A stretch of DNA of 11,897 nucleotides. It comes from Neisseriaceae bacterium (GTDB taxonomy: Bacteria > Pseudomonadota > Gammaproteobacteria > Burkholderiales > Neisseriaceae). A model generated the notes under the pieces. That model was given only the letters and a program-made list of their open reading frames with translations, ran no database searches and was not told the origin of the DNA. Where the stretch lies: the NCBI GenBank assembly GCA_017446355.1, contig JAFSQZ010000184.1:1-11897 (forward strand), given 5' to 3'. Of this stretch, positions 1 through 7,284 are shown in pieces (positions within the stretch are counted from its first letter, which is position 1; every line of letters starts with the position of its first letter). The position numbers and the translations under genes were made by a program.

Positions 1-72
1 TAATGCACTTGCTCCTCGTTCAAGCAATTTTTCGCGTGGACGTTCACCTTCTGGCCAGTCTTTAATACTCAT
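1..72 (-). CDS. radC: DNA repair-associated protein RadC, N-terminal 24 codons only (cut by window edge)
   Basis: The minus strand from the ATG at 72 reads MSIKDWPEGERPREKLLERG and then four more residues before the left edge. This is the highly conserved opening of RadC (UPF0758/JAB-domain family), where a helix-hairpin-helix region precedes a C-terminal JAB/MPN metalloprotease-like domain that lies outside this window. RadC's biochemical role is unsettled: it is historically tied to DNA repair and is competence-regulated in some bacteria. The start follows the tetR stop by 45 bases, with a DUS core (91-100) in the gap. No strong Shine-Dalgarno is visible. Identification rests on only 24 residues, but these are diagnostic. 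Confidence 0.88.
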   Translation of the reverse strand, partial: MSIKDWPEGERPREKLLERGASAL

Positions 73-90
73 AGCGTTTGCCGACAAAAT

Positions 91-100
91 GCTGCCTGAA
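91..100 (+). repeat. DNA uptake sequence core (simDUS-type), solitary
   Basis: GCTGCCTGAA preceded by AT, so 10 of the 12 simDUS bases plus a mismatch at the AG. It lies in the 45-bp gap between tetR and radC, in the radC leader. Confidence 0.8.
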
Positions 101-117
101 AAGAAAATGCTACTGTT

Positions 118-768
118 TTATAGATTCATATTGCGTACTTTTTCATCATATAAAGCGCGGTGTTCAGGTTGGAAATAGGGACGAAGCAAGCTTAATGTAC
201 GATAAACGCCACGTGCTTTTGCTTGTTCAGGCGTACAAGTGAGATCAGACAATGATGAGTCAAAATCAAACCAGTATTTGGTAATGAGCCACATATTAAC
301 CGATAAATCACGCACGCCAATTTCATCAATTTGAATAATGTTTTTTTCTTGCATTTTGCCTAATAGTTTAACCAACAATGGCGCAATGCGTTCACGCGTA
401 AATGTATTGTGTTCCCCCAACAAAGTAGCACTTCGGAAAAGCAAAGAATTGATGTCGCTGAATAAAAAACGGTATTCCCACATAATATCGTAAATGCCAT
501 TCATATATTGAATACATTCATCAACACTTTCAGGCAGGTTTGCTTGGGAAAGAAATGTGAATAATTCTGCTGAATAACGCTTAAATAATTGAATAATAAT
601 TTCGTCCTTATTGGCAAAATGGTAGTATAAATTACCAGGACTCATATTCAAATGGTGGGCGATATGATTGGTTGTGATGGCTCGCTCACCGTGTTCATTA
701 AAAAGTTGCAAGCTTACATCAATAATGCGTTCATAAGTATTTGCTTTTGTCATTTTTGGTTTCTTCAT
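118..768 (-). CDS. TetR/AcrR-family transcriptional regulator
   Basis: A 216-residue protein, typical TetR length. The N-terminal DNA-binding domain spans about residues 10-60: YERIIDVSLQLFNEHG forms the first helices, followed by a helix-turn-helix with TTNHIAHHLNMSPGNLYYHF at 32-51, then KDEIIIQLFKRY. The SPGNLYYHF recognition-helix signature is classic for the family. The remaining 150 residues are the ligand-binding/dimerisation domain and resemble the TetR_C group that follows 'YYHFxNKDEII' (from memory, PF13972-like). The ligand cannot be told. M6 (753) is an alternative start; neither start has a good Shine-Dalgarno. A 19-bp perfect palindrome 11 bp upstream of the start suggests autoregulation. 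The flanking radC and ydgA-like genes do not obviously form a regulated efflux or degradation unit with it. Confidence 0.93.
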   Translation of the reverse strand: MKKPKMTKANTYERIIDVSLQLFNEHGERAITTNHIAHHLNMSPGNLYYHFANKDEIIIQLFKRYSAELFTFLSQANLPESVDECIQYMNGIYDIMWEYRFLFSDINSLLFRSATLLGEHNTFTRERIAPLLVKLLGKMQEKNIIQIDEIGVRDLSVNMWLITKYWFDFDSSLSDLTCTPEQAKARGVYRTLSLLRPYFQPEHRALYDEKVRNMNL

Positions 769-778
769 TGTGTGGATA

Positions 779-797
779 GAATAACGCAGGGTTATTC
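779..797. promoter_or_regulatory. Candidate TetR operator upstream of the TetR-family gene
   Basis: GAATAACGCAGGGTTATTC is a perfect inverted repeat with 7-bp arms and a 5-bp spacer, ending 11 bp before the regulator's start codon. Size and position fit a dimeric TetR operator used for autorepression. Assignment to this regulator is inference from position. A second smaller palindrome, GCATT-A-AATGC, lies at 818-828. Confidence 0.5.
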
Positions 798-849
798 AAA
801 ACGTGGGCAAATGTATTGCATTAAATGCGATTAACGTTTAACAAAATGT

Positions 850-2418
850 TTATTGCGTTACACTTGCGCCAATCATTGAGGCAGATAAAGAAGCGGCATC
901 GGCATCAATTTCTGCTTCAATAGCATCAAATTCATCTTTTTGGGTTGAAAACGATTGATTATTTAAAGTAATTTGGTTGTTTTGCAACAGAAAATGCGTT
1001 TGAATGGCATCGTCTTCCATCGTTAAATAACCCTGTGTTTTCATACTGTTAATGGTTTCATTCATCAGCATTTTGATGATTTCATTGATTTCTTCTTGCT
1101 CAACATTGCTGGCATTGTCTTCTACGGCAAATAAACCACGCGCTTGGTTGACAGCAAAGCTTTCCAATAGTTTTTTCGCCACATTAAACTGAAAATCTGC
1201 TTCAATTTTTTTCACCATCGCAGATGATTGATACAAATCAGCTGCCTGCAAGTCTTTAAACGTGAGTTTTCCGTTTACGTGAATCTCACCATCAGGAGTT
1301 TTAAATTCAAATTTATTTAATGTAAACAATGGATTATTGGTGAAAATACCTGCACCTTCTTGGCGAATAGCGGCCAACATTTGTTGTTTCGCCTGTTCGG
1401 CATCCATTTGGATAACGGCAATTTGTTGCCAACGTTGTTTTAAGGCAGCCAATGATTTTGCGTCAATATTATCCAATGAAAAATCAATATTCAGTGGACC
1501 ATAATCATCTTCGCCGTATTGTAGTTTTCCAAAGGAGAAAATGCCTTGTGTGTTGAGTAATTGTTTATTATTTTGGGACTGGGTTTGGTAATGTAAACCG
1601 TTTAACACAATATGATTGGGGGCAATATTGCCATTGGGGTTGATGAATGCGCCTACTTGTAAATCGGTGAGCAAATTCACCAAATCATTTAGGCGAATAT
1701 GGTATGCTAACGAATCATTCCATTTGACTTCAAAATGACTTAAATCCACACCAAAATAATCGTTTTGTTCATCTGAATGGCCACTTTTGAACACAAAATC
1801 CTGTATATTCAGGCTGCCTTTATCGGCAAATAAGACATTGCTTACTGGCGCACTTAATTGCCAATCGGTTGCAACAAATTGGTCTTGATATTTCAATACG
1901 CCTTTCACATCTTGCCAATTGATTTTAATGCCTGACAATTCTTCATAATCCAAGTTAGCAAACGCTATTTGCATTTCGCCAGAACCATTTAAATCAATCA
2001 CGTTGCGCATTGCAACAGGTGCAGATTGTCCGAAAAAACGCGCTAAAATTTTGGCAACATCAGGTTCATACTGAAATTCGCTTTCCACAACGGCACGAAC
2101 GGGTTTTACACCATCGGCAAATAAGCCGTGTTTGATGTGGTGAACAATGGTTATCGGTTGATTCACCACGTTTTTAATATTGTCTGGTAAATAAGATTGT
2201 ATTTTTGATAATACTTCTGGGTGTAGACGAACAACTACGGTTTCAGTGGACGAAAACACGCCGCGCTGATAATCGCGCGACACAATGTCTACATAAAATT
2301 TTTCAGACAGCACTTGATGCTGCTTACCCAATGTTTGTTGCGCTTGACCACCTAAATAATAGGGAATTACGCCCAAAAGCGACACCAATGCTAACAGCAA
2401 AGCAAGAATTTTTTTCAT
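850..2418 (-). CDS. YdgA-like DUF945 family protein
   Basis: A 522-residue protein, close to the roughly 500 residues of E. coli YdgA. Residues 4-21 form an uncleaved signal-anchor-like hydrophobic segment (ILALLLALVSLLGVIPYY) followed by the family-typical GGQAQ. The early motif DYQRGVFSS (49-57) matches the DUF945 (YdgA) pattern of a conserved aromatic/RG/FSS stretch. The rest is a long beta-rich, periplasm-facing region with DUF945-style repeats and an Asp/Ala-rich C-terminus. The function of this family is poorly known; it is envelope-associated in enterobacteria. The start at 2418 has no clear Shine-Dalgarno, but an extended -10 promoter lies 38-46 bp upstream. A full 12-base Kingella-type DUS is embedded in the coding region at 1808-1819. 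The gene stands alone, with 81 bp to tetR below it and 76 bp to the aldehyde dehydrogenase above it. Confidence 0.85.
   Translation of the reverse strand: MKKILALLLALVSLLGVIPYYLGGQAQQTLGKQHQVLSEKFYVDIVSRDYQRGVFSSTETVVVRLHPEVLSKIQSYLPDNIKNVVNQPITIVHHIKHGLFADGVKPVRAVVESEFQYEPDVAKILARFFGQSAPVAMRNVIDLNGSGEMQIAFANLDYEELSGIKINWQDVKGVLKYQDQFVATDWQLSAPVSNVLFADKGSLNIQDFVFKSGHSDEQNDYFGVDLSHFEVKWNDSLAYHIRLNDLVNLLTDLQVGAFINPNGNIAPNHIVLNGLHYQTQSQNNKQLLNTQGIFSFGKLQYGEDDYGPLNIDFSLDNIDAKSLAALKQRWQQIAVIQMDAEQAKQQMLAAIRQEGAGIFTNNPLFTLNKFEFKTPDGEIHVNGKLTFKDLQAADLYQSSAMVKKIEADFQFNVAKKLLESFAVNQARGLFAVEDNASNVEQEEINEIIKMLMNETINSMKTQGYLTMEDDAIQTHFLLQNNQITLNNQSFSTQKDEFDAIEAEIDADAASLSASMIGASVTQ
1808..1819 (-). repeat. 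DNA uptake sequence, full 12-mer, Kingella-type variant, intragenic
   Basis: The minus strand reads AGGCAGCCTGAA, the kingDUS form, inside the ydgA-like gene. It is one of only two solitary sites of this variant in the window. Confidence 0.75.
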
Positions 2419-2455
2419 AGCAAATCAATGCAAAAAAGAAAATAAAATAGTGCGT

Positions 2456-2464
2456 ATTATAACA
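2456..2464 (-). promoter_or_regulatory. Extended -10 promoter for the ydgA-like gene
   Basis: The minus strand reads TGTTATAAT, a perfect TGn-TATAAT extended -10. No good -35 is found at 16-18 bp, which is usual for extended -10 promoters. The predicted start is near 2449, giving a leader of about 30 nt. Confidence 0.55.
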
Positions 2465-2494
2465 CGAAGCCTGTGTAAAAGTTTTAATCCAGTA

Positions 2495-3928
2495 TCAATG
2501 CACATCTAAACACAAGTATTTGATTTCTAAATATTCTTCTATACCAAATTTACTGCCTTCGCGTCCTAAACCGCTGTTTTTAATACCGCCAAATGGGGCG
2601 ACTTCATTGCTGATGAGTCCTGTATTGATGCCCACCATACCATACTCCAAAGCTTCAGCAACGCGCCATTGACGTGCGGTGTTTTCCGTAAACACATAAG
2701 CCGCCAAGCCAAATTCTGTATCATTGGCTGCCTGAATAGCTTCTTCTTCGCTTTCAAAACGAAATATAGGGCAAAATGGTGCAAATGTTTCTTCGTGCGC
2801 ACAGCGCATTTGTTGATGACAATCTTTCAACAAAGTGGGTTCAAAAAATGTTCCACCCAATGCGCTGCGTTTGCCACCAAAAAGCAATGTTGCGCCTTTA
2901 TTTAAAGCGTCTGCCAAATGCGCTTCTACTTTTTGTACGGCTTTTTCATCAATCAAAGGACCTTGTTGCACGCCCTCTTCCAAACCATTTCCCAATTTCA
3001 ATTGCGCCACTTTTTCTTGTAAACGATTGCACAACGCATCGTAAATGCCTGCCTGAACATAAATGCGATTACTGCACACACAAGTTTGTCCGCTATTGCG
3101 AAATTTACTTGCCATAATGCCCAATACAGCCTTATCTAAATCTGCATCATCAAACACCAATAAAGGCGCATTGCCACCCAATTCCAAACTTAATTTTTTA
3201 ATATTTGCCGCGCTGTTGCGATAAATTTCTGCACCCACTTCGGTTGAACCTGTAAAACTGATTTTGCGCACAATTGAACTTTCACACAATACAGCACTGA
3301 TTTGAGCGGCTTGACCACTCACAATCGGCAATAAATCACGTGGTACACCAGCATCATAAGCCAATAATGCCAACGCATATGCACTCAATGGTGTTTGTGA
3401 AGCGGGTTTGACCAACATCGCGCAACCAGCAGCCAAAGCTGGTGCTGCTTTGCGTGTAATCATTGCCGCAGGAAAATTCCAAGGCGTAATTGCAGCACTA
3501 ACACCGACAGGCTGCCTGATGGTTAATAATTTTTGTTGTGCTTGCAATGAAGTCAAAACATCGCCATCAACACGGCGTGCTTCTTCGGCAAACCAACGAA
3601 TAAACGATGCTGCATACGCAATTTCGCCACGCGATTCAGTCAAGCATTTGCCTTGTTCCAAAGTCATTAACCGCGCCAAAGCGTCTTGATTTTCCATCAT
3701 CGCGTGATACCAAGCCCATAAAATATCCGCACGCTGTAACGCCGTTTTCGCTGCCCATTCACGTTGTGCCACTTGCGCACGCGCAATTTTTTCTTTTAAG
3801 GCAGCTGTATCTATTGAGCGAACATACGCCAAAGTTTCACCATTAAACGGATTTTCTACTGCAAAGCTGCCTGAAACCGCAGTAAATGAAATATCTTCGT
3901 GTTGTAACAAGGTTTTTAATGTATTCAT
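2495..3928 (-). CDS. gabD: NAD(P)+-dependent succinate-semialdehyde dehydrogenase (GabD-type)
   Basis: A 477-residue aldehyde dehydrogenase superfamily protein, close to E. coli GabD (482). It would oxidise succinate semialdehyde to succinate in the cytoplasm (4-aminobutyrate degradation / TCA bypass). Visible features are WNFP with the oxyanion Asn151; the cofactor motif KPASQTP with Lys174, the GabD pattern that favours NADP+; FTGSTEVG (225-232); catalytic base Glu249 in LELGG; and catalytic Cys283 in GQTCVC. Cys285 two residues later is the partner seen in redox-switched SSADHs. The C-terminal PFGGIKNSGLGREG is the standard oligomerisation/active-site loop. TAGGAAA about 8 nt upstream of the ATG supports the start. 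No GABA transaminase gene is adjacent, so the physiological substrate is inferred from family similarity. It lies 51 bp downstream of relA with a DUS between them. Confidence 0.9.
   Translation of the reverse strand: MNTLKTLLQHEDISFTAVSGSFAVENPFNGETLAYVRSIDTAALKEKIARAQVAQREWAAKTALQRADILWAWYHAMMENQDALARLMTLEQGKCLTESRGEIAYAASFIRWFAEEARRVDGDVLTSLQAQQKLLTIRQPVGVSAAITPWNFPAAMITRKAAPALAAGCAMLVKPASQTPLSAYALALLAYDAGVPRDLLPIVSGQAAQISAVLCESSIVRKISFTGSTEVGAEIYRNSAANIKKLSLELGGNAPLLVFDDADLDKAVLGIMASKFRNSGQTCVCSNRIYVQAGIYDALCNRLQEKVAQLKLGNGLEEGVQQGPLIDEKAVQKVEAHLADALNKGATLLFGGKRSALGGTFFEPTLLKDCHQQMRCAHEETFAPFCPIFRFESEEEAIQAANDTEFGLAAYVFTENTARQWRVAEALEYGMVGINTGLISNEVAPFGGIKNSGLGREGSKFGIEEYLEIKYLCLDVH
2727..2736 (+). 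repeat. DNA uptake sequence core (simDUS-type), intragenic
   Basis: GCTGCCTGAA inside gabD. On the minus strand it encodes part of the AIQAAND segment, so the DUS is accommodated in the protein sequence. Confidence 0.75.
3866..3875 (+). repeat. DNA uptake sequence core (simDUS-type), intragenic
   Basis: GCTGCCTGAA near the 5' end of gabD, encoding the VSGSF stretch of the protein on the minus strand. Confidence 0.75.
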
Positions 3929-3964
3929 TGTGATTTCCTAATTTTATTGAGGGCGATGAAACTT

Positions 3965-3976
3965 TTCAGGCAGCCT
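3965..3976 (-). repeat. DNA uptake sequence, full 12-mer simDUS
   Basis: The minus strand reads AGGCTGCCTGAA, the complete simDUS, in the 51-bp gap between relA and gabD. It is a solitary copy, not a hairpin. Confidence 0.85.
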
Positions 3977-3979
3977 TGA

Positions 3980-6172
3980 TTAAATTCTTGCTACGCTGTT
4001 AACGCCTTTTATTTCCATTAAAGTTGCCAACATATGTGGTAATTCATTAACTTGGCGCACTTCCAATGTGAAACGCATACTGGCTTCTAAATCACGTGTT
4101 TGGGTGTGGACAGCGGTTACATTGACGCGATGACGCGCCAAACAATCCGATATATCGCGCAATAAACCTGAACGGTCTTGCGCTTGCACTTCAACATCAA
4201 TAGCAAAAATTTGATTATCGGTATCTGTCCATTGTGCCGACAAGACTTTTTCGGGAGCGCGATTAGCTAAATGTAAAAAGTCTGGACAATTTTGGCGATG
4301 AATAGAAATACCATTGGTGCGCGTAACAAAACCAATGATTAAATCGGGTGGCGCAGGTTTGCAACATTTTGCCAACGTGGTGAACAATCCTTCTTCGCCG
4401 TCTACCAAAATACCGTTTTGATTGCCTGCTTTGATTTTGGATTGTTTAACAATGCTTTTTTCACTGGCAGGTGTTGGCATTTGCTCAATCAGGCTGCCTG
4501 CCGCTTTTTGAATGGCTCGCAGCGAAAGTTCGCCCTTGCCAATGGCAATGTAAAGATCGTCTAAATTTTTAAAATTTAAGGTGTCGCACAGTTTATGGAC
4601 ATTCGGACGCGGCTGAATTTTGGCAATGAGTTTTTCAAACTGATGTTCGCCTTGTTCACGAATGGATTCTGTATTTTGTGCGCGAATATACGCGCGAATT
4701 TTGCTGATGGCTTTATTGGATTTTACCCAGCCGTCAGACAACCAACTAACTGATGGTTCTCCTTCTTTGGCGGCGATAATTTCCACGCGTTGACCGTTTT
4801 CCAAAGGCGTGGACAAAGGCACAATTTGTCCATTGACTTTTGCGCCACGACAACGGTCGCCTAAATTACTGTGTAAAGCGTAGGCAAAGTCAATTGGTGT
4901 GGAGCCTGTGGGCAATGAAATAACTTTGCCGTGTGGCGTAAGCACGTAAATAGTGTCGTTGAACAATTCGTTTTTAAACGCAGAAGACAGGTTATCTTCA
5001 TCGGTTTCTGCCATATTTTCGCGCCAGTCTAATAATTGACGCAGCCACGCAATTTTTTGTTCATACACGGCATCGCCTTCGCCACCTTCTTTATAACGCC
5101 AGTGTGCAGCGACACCAAATTCATTAAATTCGTGCATTTCGTGCGTACGAATTTGTACTTCAATCCCTTTGTTTTCAGGACCCACAATTACTGTGTGCAA
5201 GCTTTTGTAACCATTGCCTTTTGGGTTGGCAATATAGTCATCAAATTCACCTGGAATGGGCTGCCAAAGGCTATGCACAATCCCTAGCGTGGTATAACAT
5301 TCAGACAGCGTGTTCACCAAAACACGTACGGCACGAATATCGTATAAACCATCAAAATCCAAATTTTTGCGTACCATTTTTTTATAAATGGAATAAATAT
5401 GTTTTGGACGACCAGCCACATCACACTTAATCCCTGCCTGAAAAACAGCAGTTTTCAGTGTTTTGACAAAATGCTCAATATAATCCAAACGTTCTTGACG
5501 TTTTTCGTCCAATAATTTAGCGATTTCGTGATACTTTTCAGGGTTGTAATGACGAAAACCCAAATCTTCCAATTGCCATTTGAGTTGCCAAACGCCTAAA
5601 CGGTTTGCCAGTGGCGCAAAAATATCCAAAGTTTCTTTGGCAATTTCACGTTTATAAGGTGAATCAGGCGTGCGTGAAAAATAATGCAGCGTACGCGTGC
5701 GCAGTGCCAATTTAATCAACACCACACGAATGTCTTCTACCATTGCCAACAACATTTTGCGCATCGTTTCCGCTTGTTGCGCCTGTTCTTCTGGTGTTGC
5801 TGATTTATCTAGGCGCACCGAAAAATGCGTGAGTTTTTGTACTTCTGCAATACCAGCTACCAAAGTAACAATATTTTGACCACATTGTTCGCCCACCACT
5901 TCGCGCCAATTGGGAACGTGTTTGGGCATATCGGTTAAAAGCGTTGCCGCCACCGCATCAGGTAAAACGTCTAATTGCGACACAATTTGCGCCGCTGCCA
6001 ACATATGTGGCAAAACGGATTCATGCGCCACATAAGTGCGTGCCGAATCAGGATAATAATCTTCTGCGAGTTTTAAGGCAGCCTTTAAAACCGTTTGCAT
6101 CGATTCAGATTGCGCCGCCACATAATCCAAAAACGCTGCACGCAACTGACTTAATTCCGAAACTTCACTCAT
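3980..6172 (-). CDS. relA: GTP pyrophosphokinase RelA ((p)ppGpp synthetase I, monofunctional)
   Basis: A 730-residue long-RSH protein that makes (p)ppGpp from ATP and GTP/GDP on stalled ribosomes. Domain order is a pseudo-hydrolase domain (about 25-190), a synthetase domain with GRPKHIYSIYKKM (254-266) and KGNGYKSLHTVI (318-329), a TGS domain (about 406-468, DTIYVLTPHGKVISLPTGST), a helical/zinc-finger region with KCCKP (602-606) and a C-terminal ACT/RRM domain (about 655-730). The HD metal site of active hydrolases is lost: where bifunctional enzymes have LLHD followed by an ED pair, this has LLTDMPKH (78-85). The synthetase loop carries EFDD (309-312), the RelA-type acidic motif, rather than the RxKD motif of SpoT/Rel. 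This is therefore RelA, and a separate SpoT must exist elsewhere. AAGGA about 9 nt upstream of the ATG supports the start. Confidence 0.96.
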   Translation of the reverse strand: MSEVSELSQLRAAFLDYVAAQSESMQTVLKAALKLAEDYYPDSARTYVAHESVLPHMLAAAQIVSQLDVLPDAVAATLLTDMPKHVPNWREVVGEQCGQNIVTLVAGIAEVQKLTHFSVRLDKSATPEEQAQQAETMRKMLLAMVEDIRVVLIKLALRTRTLHYFSRTPDSPYKREIAKETLDIFAPLANRLGVWQLKWQLEDLGFRHYNPEKYHEIAKLLDEKRQERLDYIEHFVKTLKTAVFQAGIKCDVAGRPKHIYSIYKKMVRKNLDFDGLYDIRAVRVLVNTLSECYTTLGIVHSLWQPIPGEFDDYIANPKGNGYKSLHTVIVGPENKGIEVQIRTHEMHEFNEFGVAAHWRYKEGGEGDAVYEQKIAWLRQLLDWRENMAETDEDNLSSAFKNELFNDTIYVLTPHGKVISLPTGSTPIDFAYALHSNLGDRCRGAKVNGQIVPLSTPLENGQRVEIIAAKEGEPSVSWLSDGWVKSNKAISKIRAYIRAQNTESIREQGEHQFEKLIAKIQPRPNVHKLCDTLNFKNLDDLYIAIGKGELSLRAIQKAAGSLIEQMPTPASEKSIVKQSKIKAGNQNGILVDGEEGLFTTLAKCCKPAPPDLIIGFVTRTNGISIHRQNCPDFLHLANRAPEKVLSAQWTDTDNQIFAIDVEVQAQDRSGLLRDISDCLARHRVNVTAVHTQTRDLEASMRFTLEVRQVNELPHMLATLMEIKGVNSVARI

Positions 6173-6233
6173 TATGTTTTGTCCTTATTTTCATTAGGGA
6201 ACAACGTAAAAAGAAATTTTGTGTACATCAATA

Positions 6234-6248
6234 TTCAGGCTGCCTGAA
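6234..6248. repeat. Inverted DUS pair (hairpin) between yheT and relA
   Basis: TTCAGGCTGCCTGAA is self-complementary around the central T, so it carries a DUS core on each strand and can fold as a hairpin. On the minus strand, the direction of transcription here, it is not followed by a U-tract. It lies in the relA leader/promoter region about 60 bp before relA. Confidence 0.8.
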
Positions 6249-6254
6249 TGTTTT

Positions 6255-6284
6255 ATATTATTTCAAACATTCATTCAAAATCAA
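6255..6284 (-). promoter_or_regulatory. Possible relA promoter
   Basis: The minus strand has TTGATT (6279-6284) 18 bp from TAATAT (6255-6260). An overlapping TATAAA at 6252-6257 is an alternative -10. It sits upstream of the DUS hairpin and the relA start, in the only gap long enough for a promoter. The match is moderate. Confidence 0.35.
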
Positions 6285-6325
6285 ATAATCAATGTGCATA
6301 AACGTTAGACACGTTTCAAAAAAAG

Positions 6326-7261
6326 CTAAACAAAACTTGCAAAAAACTGCAAAATGGTTTCAGGCAGCCACATCAAATGCCCCAACCTACGCCCACTTAC
6401 AAACCCCACATGCCCACCATTTTCAGGCTGCAATAACTGTACACAACTTGAAACATCTTGCGCACTTGGCAAAGCCGATGCAGGATAAAACGGATCATTT
6501 TTCGCATTGATAAGCAAAGTTGGCACAGTAATTTCGCGCAAATAATCAAAAGACGAAGCTTTGGCATAATAATCATCTTTATCGGCAAAACCGTGAATAG
6601 GCGCGGTAAACGCATTATCAAATTCGCCCAAGGAACGAATTTTCTTTCCTTTTGCGTCCACTTTGGGTAAAAGGGAACGTAAAAAATAATCGGTATACAA
6701 ACGGCGCGTTAGACCAGATTCCAATCTTTTTCCAGCTTCAGCCAGCTTAAATGGTGTGGATACGGTTATCGCAGCACGTGGCAAAGCAGCTGTTTTCGCT
6801 TCGCCCAAATATTTTGCCAACACATTACCGCCCAGCGACACGCCAACCACAAACAAACGCGAGTAACGTTCTGACAAAACCGACATCATATGCGCCACTT
6901 CTTCCGAATCACCACTGTGATACAAACGTTTTGCAGGCACACCACCACAAGAACGAAAATGCGCCACCACACCATGCCAGCCCACGCGTTGCACCGTATT
7001 CATCAATTCAATGGCATAATGACTTTGGCTGCTGCCCTCCAAACCGTGTAACAACACCACACACGGACTATCCGCTTCACGCGCATCTACAAAATCATAC
7101 GCCACCCAATCACCACCAAAACGATCCAAAATTAACTCACGCCGATAATTGGGAGCAACATCTTGCAACGTTTTTGCATAAATGGTTTGTGTATGCCCTC
7201 CGCGCAACCAAAAAGGAGCGTTAAAAGCAGAAGGTGAAAAATCAGAAAAAGTATCGTTCAT
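6326..7261 (-). CDS. yheT: YheT-family alpha/beta-fold hydrolase
   Basis: A 311-residue member of the YheT/ABHD1-3 group (COG0429). The N-terminal FWLRGGHTQTI (17-27) is the group's hallmark. The oxyanion-side motif LLHGLEGSSQSHY occupies 70-82, followed by HFRSCGGVPA (101-110). The triad is readable: nucleophile Ser142 in GVSLGGN, Asp256 in NAKNDPF and His284 in GGHVGF. The likely role is a cytoplasmic esterase or lipase-like hydrolase; the natural substrate is not established for the bacterial family. It starts 23 bp after the stop of the SbmA-like gene with only a weak ribosome site, so it is probably translated from a shared transcript. A DUS core (6359-6368) is embedded near its 3' end. 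Confidence 0.9.
   Translation of the reverse strand: MNDTFSDFSPSAFNAPFWLRGGHTQTIYAKTLQDVAPNYRRELILDRFGGDWVAYDFVDAREADSPCVVLLHGLEGSSQSHYAIELMNTVQRVGWHGVVAHFRSCGGVPAKRLYHSGDSEEVAHMMSVLSERYSRLFVVGVSLGGNVLAKYLGEAKTAALPRAAITVSTPFKLAEAGKRLESGLTRRLYTDYFLRSLLPKVDAKGKKIRSLGEFDNAFTAPIHGFADKDDYYAKASSFDYLREITVPTLLINAKNDPFYPASALPSAQDVSSCVQLLQPENGGHVGFVSGRRLGHLMWLPETILQFFASFV
6359..6368 (-). repeat. DNA uptake sequence core (simDUS-type), intragenic
   Basis: The minus strand reads GCTGCCTGAA near the 3' end of yheT. A second partial site of the other dialect, GCAGCCTGAA, lies at 6422-6431 on the same strand. Confidence 0.75.
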
Positions 7262-7284
7262 AACAATGTTTCATCAAAAACGAA

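Noticed and set aside
818..828. GCATT-A-AATGC palindrome as a ydgA terminator
   Set aside because: The loop is too small for a stable hairpin and no U-tract follows; it may be a second operator half or chance.
3980..6172. Bifunctional SpoT/Rel
   Set aside because: The HD hydrolase residues are substituted, and the synthetase loop carries EFDD, not RxKD.
6751..7224. 157-codon plus-strand open frame opposite yheT
   Set aside because: Antisense to yheT with His/Pro/Asn-rich low-complexity composition, typical of a shadow frame.
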